A DNA stretch of 64,000 bases from Bugulina stolonifera (Eukaryota; Bryozoa; Gymnolaemata; Cheilostomatida; Bugulidae): NCBI GenBank assembly GCA_935421135.1, contig OW285191.1:12093700-12157699 (forward strand), written 5' to 3'. The first letter of the stretch is position 1. Each line of letters starts with the position of its first letter. Positions 56,138 through 64,000 of this stretch are shown here, in pieces. The position numbers and the translations under genes are program-made. Under the pieces are notes generated by a model. That model ran no database searches. It was not told the origin of the DNA and saw only the letters and a list, made by a program, of their open reading frames with translations.

Positions 56138-57929
56138 AAAATGTGTGTAAAAATATATAGTTGAGTGTCCCACTTCAAAGGTAAACCCTGCGAAACACCG
56201 TATGAGGGCATTTACACATAGCAATGCTTGCCTCCATGTCAAGAAACCTTGGTAAGGCGTGTTCTACAAAAAGTGCTCAAGCTACATGTATTTATGGAAA
56301 AACAGAAAAAATCTGCTACTAGCATAATTATGAAGATTTGGAAAAACATGAAGTGAAGCATTTTTTATTTCTATTTTATTTTAAAACACTGGCGTTTTCC
56401 ATCACCATGTGATAAAGGTAGCTGCCATAAAAATACTGCAAGAGTAAAAGTTTGACAATCAGAAAGTGTCTTCTACACAGGTTTTCAAGGAATACCTCCT
56501 TCCAAGAAACATACTAGTATAGCAGGGCCGTATTTTGAGGGCAGCAGGGAGGCACTGCCACCCCTGTTGTCTAAATAAAGTGGCCCAAAAACCCTATATT
56601 TGAAAACTGAGCACTGTTTGGTTTACATTTGCTTTATTTCCGGTTATCAACCAAAGCGTGGATAACTCTCTACTTCTAACTCTATGGCATTACTAAGGAG
56701 ACAGAAACTAGCAATCCTGAAATTACTACATTGCAGGTGGCATGTATAGTAGTCTATAAAACTGTGTAGAGCTCCGCTAAAAGGCTTTGCGCCCATGATT
56801 GTTGTTAGAATTCAACAAGTAGGAAATGCTCGGAAAGCGACTATAGACGGGAAATGGAGACACTGCCATAGCATAATATGTACTTTGTTGGCTAAACCCA
56901 TGGCTTCTAATAGTTCAAATCAGGTGGAGGAGAATGCCCCAGGAGGAGTTGGATTGATGAATCAGTTGAAGATGAACAACAATGTCAGAGGTATGATAGG
57001 AGGACAGCAGAAAGGGTGGAAAAGTTTCAACAAAGACACGCCAGTGGAGATTTATGCTCTTGTGGAATTAGCTATCCAAAACAGAATGCTATGAGCGAAG
57101 CCGACCCGGACTACTGTCAAAGGAATGAAACTGCTAAAGATCTGTGTGGCAACTTCCAGGAATTTGGGATTTTGCTGATAACAAATGTGTGACACATTGC
57201 CCATCTTTCTACCACCCATGTTTATAGTCATGTACATGCATGTCGTGTTGTAGATGAGGTCAACCAGCTGCTCAGAGACGTCACCAGTGTGTCACGCAGT
57301 GCAGCGTGTGGCAGGAGTGACCTGACCCCCAAGCAGAAATGTTATGTAGCCAACAGCTGCCCCTACTGGCATGTCGCCGAACAGCAAGTATTTGTCACCC
57401 ACCCTGTGGTAATCAGTAACTAATGGACCACCCTTCAATGGCATGGGCTATGTCTACGTTGCTATACAATCGATGTTGTTTATCTTAAGCTGCGTTCACT
57501 CTAGTGTGCCATGTATTGGAATAAAGGTTGCTTTACTGACAAATGGTTGATTCCAGGTTTGGAATATGACTGCAGCGGTGAAGTTGCTTAGAAGAACTGT
57601 TATGCTGCCTACCGAGGCTGATCCAGGGTCGCTGATACCAGGTTGCATTGGTTATGTTGACAGTGAGTCTCAAGCATTCCTGTGAACCATCCAAATAGGT
57701 TTTGGATAAATGATATTTAGTGGCAACAGACGAACGGGTGCAAGTCCCATGGGTCTCCAGCTATGCTGTAAAGGACCAGTGAAGTTGCGTCTGTTGTCAC
57801 ATAGTTGTTAGGACTACATAAAAAGACATTACCCATTTAAATGTATCAGGTACACATGTAGTCTTCATAAAGCGACCTAGTTTGGAACCAGGCCTGTACT
57901 ACGACCGGCATCAGAACTGGTCAATCATG
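56138..57929. other. Decayed region left of the Harbinger nuclease
   Basis: Contains a 99-codon frame at 56795-57094 (with PMASNSSNQVEENAPGGVGL) that could belong to an accessory transposon protein but has no recognised domain. An 82-bp hairpin lies at 57720-57801 (GTGGCAACAGACG against CGTCTGTTGTCAC). Nothing else is assignable. Confidence 0.35.
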
Positions 57930-58455
57930 CTATGGCGGTCTCCAATAGCACAGACAAGTGCGTCTTCCGCTGCAGCAGCCTCCAAGAGAAGTTAGCAGCG
58001 CTAGCTACAAACCTCTTCAACCTTGGAAAGTTTGTTAAATGGTCAAAAGCACCCAGAGTTGGTCTGAGGGCACAAGTAACATGTTATGCCGTCAATGAAG
58101 TCCTTGTATCTGTTCTGAGTTACCACAGATGATTCTGCCTATCCCACCACAAGAGTGCTGCCTCCCTACCTGAACCCGTCGACCCCAGTAGAAGTGAACT
58201 ACAAGTCCCAAAGGGTTAAAGTGGAGAATGCATTTGGTCTTCTTAAAGGGCAATGGAGAAGGCTGAAGAATGTTGACCAACCTCATTATTGAGACCAGTA
58301 TATTACTCTACAACTATGGCCTTCGAGGCAGAGGAAAAACTGCTGACATACAAGCTGCCGAGGGCATGGATAACCAGGTAGAAGTAGACACGACAGCAGC
58401 AGGACAGGCTTACCTTCCGGCAGTTGCACAGAGGCTACACAACAACAGACAGTAA
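57930..58455 (+). pseudogene. PIF/Harbinger (HARBI1-like) DDE nuclease, C-terminal half, broken
   Basis: A first fragment (STDKCVFRCSSLQEKL) corresponds to the segment before the second catalytic residue. From 58128 a frame reads DDSAYPTTRVLPPYLNPSTP and RVKVENAFGLLKGQWRRL, where the Asp of DSAYP and the Glu of VENAFG are the last two DDE residues. It stops at 58290. A third frame (58270-58455) gives the final helix region LIIETSILLYNYGLRG. The first catalytic Asp and the N-terminal HTH part are not recognised. Confidence 0.82.
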
Positions 58456-59355
58456 CATTTGTCTGTGACATTACACAAATCTTAACAGAACTACATCTAT
58501 ATACTCCCATGTTGTGCTGTACCAATGTTATAAAGTACTGTAGACATGTAGCAATATGATCATGTGGTGAAGTAGTCATGCGGTCATGTTGAAGTGTAAA
58601 ATGTAGTCTTGCAGTGATTTTGATTCTATAAAAGGGCTGGCTATGACAATCTGCCCGCAAGTGCGAACACACAGCTAAGATAATACCGCTTCCCACCAAT
58701 AAAAAGTGTGAGCACAGTAAAATTATAGATAAACAGGGTGGGATAAATCCAATACAGTAATGAACTGAATACCAGAAGTGTACTGTCTCAGCAATCATAG
58801 TCACTAACACAGAACAGAACTATCACACTAAGAGGAGTATAAAATACTCAACCTATTTATATATGAACCAGAGCTAACAAGGAGGAAAAAAGAAAAATAA
58901 CTCTTACTAATATTATCATTATGGAGGTTTGGTAAAAATCAGGGGCGGTTATCAATATTGCACATAGTAGGGAAGTTTTTGTTCAAGGTAGGAAATGGCT
59001 ATAATAATAGAACAAGTCTATATTTAATAAGCACAACGCCACGCCCAAAAACTTTCTCAACTCTGAAAGTGTAACTACTCCGATTGCCCTTTATTGGTTA
59101 CTTTCTAGCTATTAACAGCTTTGGGAAGTATGCTATTGGCAAAGTCAAGTTGCCATTGCTTTGTCACATGTAATAAGTCTGGTAGTCTATTTATAGATAT
59201 ACACTCATACTTATAGACTTGCATTATAGAAATTGACTTTCAAACAAATTTCCATAGCCATGGTGTATACATACCATGTATCACTTTTATAGTCCATTTC
59301 TTATGCAACTGATACTATTGTGCATCCCAAGTAGGGCTACATTTACTTATTTAAT
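58456..59355. other. Spacer
   Basis: AT-rich. The 174-codon minus-strand frame at 58286-58810 overlaps the Harbinger remnant and is judged a shadow. No gene. Confidence 0.4.
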
Positions 59356-60891
59356 AACTGTGGTTAAATTCTAGATTATGGCTTGTCTTCATGTATTCTA
59401 CAGCAACAATTTTTCATATTGAAATATTATTTTCAGTTGACTAATCGAGTTTTAGGTAGTATACCTGAATTTTTTGATATTGTGTATCTGCATGTATATA
59501 TACCTTTTTTACATTGACTTTATTTCTGCTTAATATGCAAATATTTACGAATATTGTATTATTTTATGGGAATTTGTTTAAATACTATATTATTATTTTC
59601 AATGAGCACTTTTACAAATGATGCAAACAACATTTTCTGTCTATATATCAGCCTAAGCGACTGAAATTTGAAGAACCCAAGAAAAGGGCAAGAAATATAG
59701 TAGGATGTCTTTGGCCGAAAGCGCCAAAACATCCTGTAGTATAAATATATGCAAATTCATTTAAAACAATATGAAGCATCTATCTGGTTGAAGCATTAAA
59801 ATAGAAATTAGGGGTAGGAGAGTTTATTTGAAAAGCATTTAAACCTCGAGATGACCATTTAAGAGATGAGGTGGAATCTAGGCAGTATTTAGTAACTGTG
59901 GTTAAATTCTAGATTATGGCTTGTCTTCATGTATTTTACAGCATATATTTTTCATATTGAAATATTATTTTCAGTTGACTAATCGAGTTTTAGGTAGTAT
60001 ACCTGAATTTTTTGATATTGTGTATCTGCATGCATATATACCTTTTTTACATTGACTTTATTTCTGCTTAATATGCAAATAGTTACGAATATTGTATTAT
60101 TTTATGGGAATTTGTTTAAATACTCTATTATTATTTTCAATGAGCACTTTTACAAATGATGCAAACAACATTTTCTGTCTATATATCAGCCTAAGCAACT
60201 GAAATTTGAAGAACCCAAGAAAAGGGCCAGAAATATAGTAGGATGTCTTTGGCCGAAAGTGCCAAAACATCCTGTAGTATAAATATATGCAAATTCATTT
60301 AAAACAATATGAAGCCTCTATCTGGTTGAAGCATTAAAATAGAAATTAGGGGTAGGAGAGTTTATTTGAAAAGCATTTAAACCTCGAGATGACCATTTAA
60401 GAGATGAGGTGGAATCTAGACAGTATTTAATAACTGTGGTTAAATTCTAGATTATGGCTTGTCTTCATGTATTTTACAGCAAATATTTTTCATATTGAAA
60501 TATTATTTTCAGTTGACTAATCGAGTTTTAGGTAGTATACCTGAATTTTTTGATATTGTGTATCTGCATGCATATATACCTTTTTTACATTGACTTTATT
60601 TCTGCTTAATATGCAAATATTTACGAATATTGTATTATTTTATGGGAATTTGTTTAAATATTCTATTATTATTTTCAATGAGCACTTTTACAAATGATGC
60701 AAACAACATGTTCTGTCTATATATCAGCCTAAGCGACTGAAATTTGAAGAACCCAAGAAAAGGGCAAGAAATATAGTAGGATGTCTTTGGCCGAAAGTGC
60801 CAAAACATCCTGTAGTATAAATATATGCAAATTCATTTAAAACAATGTGAAGCATTTATCTGGTTGAAGCATTAAAATAGAAATTAGGGGA
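59356..60891. repeat. 538-bp tandem repeat, 2.86 copies
   Basis: Copies start with AACTGTGGTTAAATTCTAGA at 59356, 59894 and 60432, exactly 538 bp apart; the third ends at about 60891 within AATTAGGG. Copies are about 98% identical, implying recent duplication. Each unit has a hairpin AGGATGTCTTTGGC-CGAAAGC-GCCAAAACATCCT. Confidence 0.95.
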
Positions 60892-60911
60892 ATGTGTTAA
60901 TGTTCATGCAG

Positions 60912-61642
60912 CTCCAGAGGTCATCATCTATGATAATGCCTGTAGCCTAGCGACATATTCTCTTAAACGGGATCCAGGACTTTTTAAGCACTTAAGGTTT
61001 CTTGTAGATAGATTTCATTGCAAAAATCACACAGGTAAATCACAGGTTTTCTTTTCAGCAACCTTTTGTAGCTAAATATAATGCACTTACAAAGAAAGTT
61101 CGCTAATGTTGAGAAGTTTGGTTGTACACTACTACTGTTCCCCAGTAGAGTTAGGTGATAATTTAGCCAGCTATGAAAAACGTACATGGTTTAACCTTGG
61201 AGGTACCCAGTATACCACCTTGCAGTATGCACAGCAAGAAGAAACTGAAAAAGTAGCACAGCTATGAAAATGATTTTGTTATATAGGCAGTATCCTAACA
61301 CGTCTGTGTTTTTAATCTACATTGTTTACATGTGGACTAATAGATGCACACAGTGTTATGTAAAAACTAATAATATCATACAGCCTTTCTCCTCCTTTAG
61401 GATGGAACATGGGCTTCAACATCAACTGTTATAATAAGCTGAGTAAAGTTAATGTACGAGTTGCAGAGCAGAGTAACAGCACTCTGGCAAGGCTCCGAAC
61501 CATACTCTCATACCAGAACCATGAGAATTTCATGAACCATCTAAAATTATTCCTCTGGTACAGGAACAGTTTGAGTCGCTGCCGGAATGGTATGAGCGTA
61601 CAGTACAGCTCACTCTTTCGAATTCGGAAGGACATGAGATAA
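60912..61642 (+). CDS. Spliced transposase-like fragment (possible KDZ type)
   Basis: Exon 60912-61034 follows ATGCAG and encodes PEVIIYDNACSLATYSLKRD and FLVDRFHCKNHTG. The GTAAAT donor and the acceptor TTTAG at 61400 join in phase 1 to exon 61401-61642 (GFNINCYNKLSKVNVRVAEQ, then HLKLFLWYRN), ending in stop TGA at 61640. The YDNAC and FLVDRFHxxNHxG motifs followed by an AEQxN block resemble the catalytic part of Kyakuja-Dileera-Zisupton-type transposases, which often have introns. 5' exons are absent or displaced by the 538-bp repeat, which abuts the first exon. Both exons are open, so the fragment decayed recently or belongs to a host gene. Confidence 0.5.
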
Positions 61643-63059
61643 ATTGCACTACTATACAGACTATTGCGCCAAAAAAACATGTAAAGGTGTCACTTGATTT
61701 TAGAATGTACCTCTCGAGGTTTTACTCTTTACGGTTCTTGATATACTAACTTCATCTGTCTCAAACAGATTACCGGCCAATACACATTATAAAGACGGTC
61801 TACAAATCATTGAATAAGCTTACATTATAATTGTTATAATTTGTTATATATATGTACATGTACATGTACATGTACATGTAGCAATACAATATATACACCT
61901 AATTAGAGACATTGGCAGTGTGGTCGGATCATATTATGCCCTATTATGCGGTATGATTTAGTGAAATACAGGTCACCATTATGTAATGTGTGGACATTTT
62001 ACAGGTTTTATATGATAAATTGCTGTTTAAATAAGTTTCAGTCAGACCAAAAGGAGATTATTACTATGCCATAGAGAAATACAGGCTAGTATTTGTAATG
62101 CATGGACATACATGCACATTTTATAGGTATTACATAAAAGTATGCAAGTATGCTATTGACAAGGTCAAGTTGCCATTGCTTATTTAAATAGAATAAGTCT
62201 GATAGTCTAGTTATAGACTTACTTTATCCAAATTGATTTTCAAACAAATTTCTATAGCCATGGAAGCTGCCAAATAAAGAGCCATAGTTTATTAAGCAAT
62301 GGTGACCACCAGCAAAAAATATAGACATACACAGGCTTAACAGAGAAAAAACATTTAAAACAAGATGTAATAGCCACATGTCATCTATAAAAAACATCAA
62401 GTACGGGAACTCGACAGAGTTATGTAAACATATTTGGGCAGCAGTGTTTATGTAGTAGAACAGCATAGGGTAAGGTATCATATGGATTTACACTAAAATA
62501 ATTATATTCCATTCTGAAAAGTGCCGGTTCATAAGGTGAAATAGTGGAACCTCTGATCACCAAAATCCAAAGATGGCAACTTCCACAGTATCACGTGATC
62601 CAAGATGTCACGCAGCTGTTTAATATGTAACGCCGCGTAAAATTCATCACAATATGGATCAATGGTATCATGAGGGCATAACTATTTTTTTACTCGTGTA
62701 TATGTATATATATGTTGTAGCATGGATATAATATAATCTTGTTCCTATTTTATGCCCATATGACTAGTGCATTAGGAGAGTCTATTGCTCAGAGTTTATG
62801 GCCACTCTCCACTGCAATTGGTAAAAATATTGACCAAGGTTCATCATGTTGCAGTTTTAACTAAGTAGTTAATCAGAACTCTGGGCTTTTAACATGTGTG
62901 TCAAATAGATATTGTGTACTTGTGTTTATTATAGTACTCACACATGTTCACAGGTGTGCAATGATCGTAGACCAGGATTCTCTGCAAAATTCTTATTCTC
63001 AGGTATGTTTTGTTGTGGGTTTGGCCATTTAATCTACGTGTAATTTGCTGATCATGACT
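61643..63059. other. Spacer
   Basis: AT-rich, with a (TACATG)n run at about 61853-61880. No gene recognised. Confidence 0.4.
61853..61880. repeat. (TACATG)n microsatellite
   Basis: Nearly five perfect TACATG units. The same palindromic hexamer context recurs singly or doubly throughout the window. Confidence 0.9.
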
Positions 63060-63337
63060 TAAGGCGTGGGCACACGATCTCAGAAGCGACGTCGTTTTGA
63101 ACAAACCGACGTCGGTTCGCTTCGGAAACTGCAGGTTGCCTACGAACCGCCCTGCTTCGGACGTGCTCGAAATAAGCTTTCCGAACAGAACACATTATTG
63201 GCTAGCTTTTTCAGCCTTGACCTTGGCGACCTTGACCTTGACGCCGGTTGACAACGAACTTCCTCTGTACATTGTCAATGAAAGTTAGAACGATAAATCA
63301 TAATAAAATATAAATTTGAAATTCATTTTTTTGTAAT
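63060..63337 (+). promoter_or_regulatory. GC-rich presumptive 5' region of the MADF gene
   Basis: A GC-rich block in AT-rich DNA just upstream of the MADF ATG. It holds ACGTCG palindromes (GACGTCGTTT, CCGACGTCGG) and, at 63212-63245, three GACCTTG units, i.e. AAGGTC(A/G) on the other strand, resembling extended nuclear-receptor half-sites. A 61-codon frame here shows no family and is probably fortuitous. Confidence 0.4.
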
Positions 63338-63491
63338 ATGGAAGAACTATTAATCTCATTAGTGAAGAGTCACGAGGCTCTTTACGACAAAAAGAATCTA
63401 CTCTGTGCTACAGCCAAAGATGGGGCTGTGCGTAACATTTGGATGAATATTTCTGAATCCATGAGGGAGGCTGGTTTTTCCGACTTTGTTG
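63338..63491 (+). CDS. MADF-domain protein, first exon (partial gene)
   Basis: ATG 63338 opens 51 codons: MEELLISLVKSHEALYDKKN, then VRNIWMNISESMREAGFSDF, ending at a phase-1 GTATGT donor. Acidic start, E-L-I-x-L-V-x-x-H-x-x-L-Y-D-K and the later I-W-x-x-I-x-E-x-M are the typical first helices of a MADF (Myb/SANT-like) DNA-binding domain. Remaining exons would lie to the right; none was identified before 64000. MADF proteins act as host transcription factors or as partner proteins of PIF/Harbinger nucleases, and a nuclease remnant lies 5 kb to the left. Confidence 0.7.
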
Positions 63492-64000
63492 GTATGTGTT
63501 GAAGTTAGAGTTGGTTTTCATGTTATTGCTCATAGTCATTCAACTTGCACAATATCGAATGTGTGATAAACAATAGAATGTATTATCAATGATTAGTGAT
63601 CAAAATATGACTTGAAATGGAAAGCATTAGCTAGGGCATGACCATACAACCCAGCCACCAAAATTTGTAATCTTCGCATAGCTGCGAAAAATACTCTATA
63701 ATCTGTAAGAGTCCACCACCAGCTCCTAACAGCAGAAATGAGCAGGCTTCAACTTGTAGACATGAAGCCAAATACAAACTGTAATATAGTTCAAAAAGCT
63801 ATTGGATTATGCAGACACATACAAACATGGTACATGTACATGCTGCCATGAAACAATGTTGTAACAGCAACAAACTATCTTTTATCCATAAACATGCCAT
63901 GGTATATACATGCGTCACTTATTTACCGTATTTTTTGTGCAAATTTTGATACTATTGTAAAGGATCTAGCTGTATACTGGTCAATATTCCGTTGCTATTT
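63492..64000. other. Presumptive intron of the MADF gene
   Basis: AT-rich, no further exon recognised up to the window edge. Confidence 0.35.

Noticed and set aside
58286..58810. 174-codon minus-strand frame
   Set aside because: Overlaps the Harbinger nuclease motifs on the plus strand and has no recognisable domain or splice context.
63066..63288. Two short frames upstream of the MADF gene
   Set aside because: GC-rich promoter-like DNA keeps them open; no domain and no splice link to the MADF start.

Overview
The window looks like AT-rich nuclear DNA of an invertebrate metazoan. The evidence is spliced genes with GT/AG introns, secreted multi-Kunitz proteins, abundant minisatellites, and a mix of Polinton/Maverick, piggyBac, PIF/Harbinger, hAT, Tc1-like MITE, LTR and LINE remnants. 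The sequence alone does not fix the phylum; a sponge or another marine invertebrate would fit. No bacterial operon, rRNA or intact tRNA gene was seen.

Region 1 (about 2.5-24.7 kb) is a cluster of four paralogous genes for secreted triple-Kunitz proteins: three on the minus strand (2558-8774, 11093-13453, 16047-17645) and one on the plus strand (22971-24663). I reconstructed all four to full length. Each has five exons, intron phases 1,2,2,2, a signal-peptide exon, and a TATA-like box 85-120 bp upstream of the ATG. In all four, Kunitz domains 1 and 2 lack the Cys14-Cys38 pair while domain 3 keeps all six cysteines and varies at P1 (Pro, Thr, Arg, Arg). Introns and spacers hold a 276-bp TIR element, a 920-bp hAT element with a second 444-bp element nested inside, tRNA-like SINEs and several minisatellites.

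Region 2 (about 25.4-44.1 kb) is dominated by a decayed Polinton/Maverick: packaging ATPase, small conserved ORFs, DDE integrase with C-terminal chromodomain, an MSEFY-type ORF, a cysteine-protease remnant, an unfamiliar minus-strand ORF, and zinc-finger-fused DNA polymerase B. No capsid genes were found. It has been hit by two copies of one TA-flanked MITE and by a solo LTR. Two related solo LTRs lie at 25.4-27.1 kb. An inverted pair of about 150 bp flanks the region at 29.78 and 44.13 kb.

Region 3 (43-51 kb) mixes host-like exons with retroelement pieces. The exons are a Ser/Thr-rich stalk plus transmembrane pair at 43.2-43.6 kb, an unknown gene at 46.4-48.8 kb, and duplicated phase 1-1 stalk exons at 49.7-50.4 kb. 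The retroelement pieces are a gypsy Pol tail and a three-zinc-knuckle Gag/ORF1-like gene.

Region 4 (51-64 kb) holds a piggyBac pseudogene split by a 1.57-kb solo LTR with a perfect 4-bp target duplication, an internally deleted LTR element with a Gag start, a Harbinger nuclease pseudogene, a 538-bp tandem repeat, a spliced transposase-like fragment, and the first exon of a MADF-domain gene running towards the right edge.
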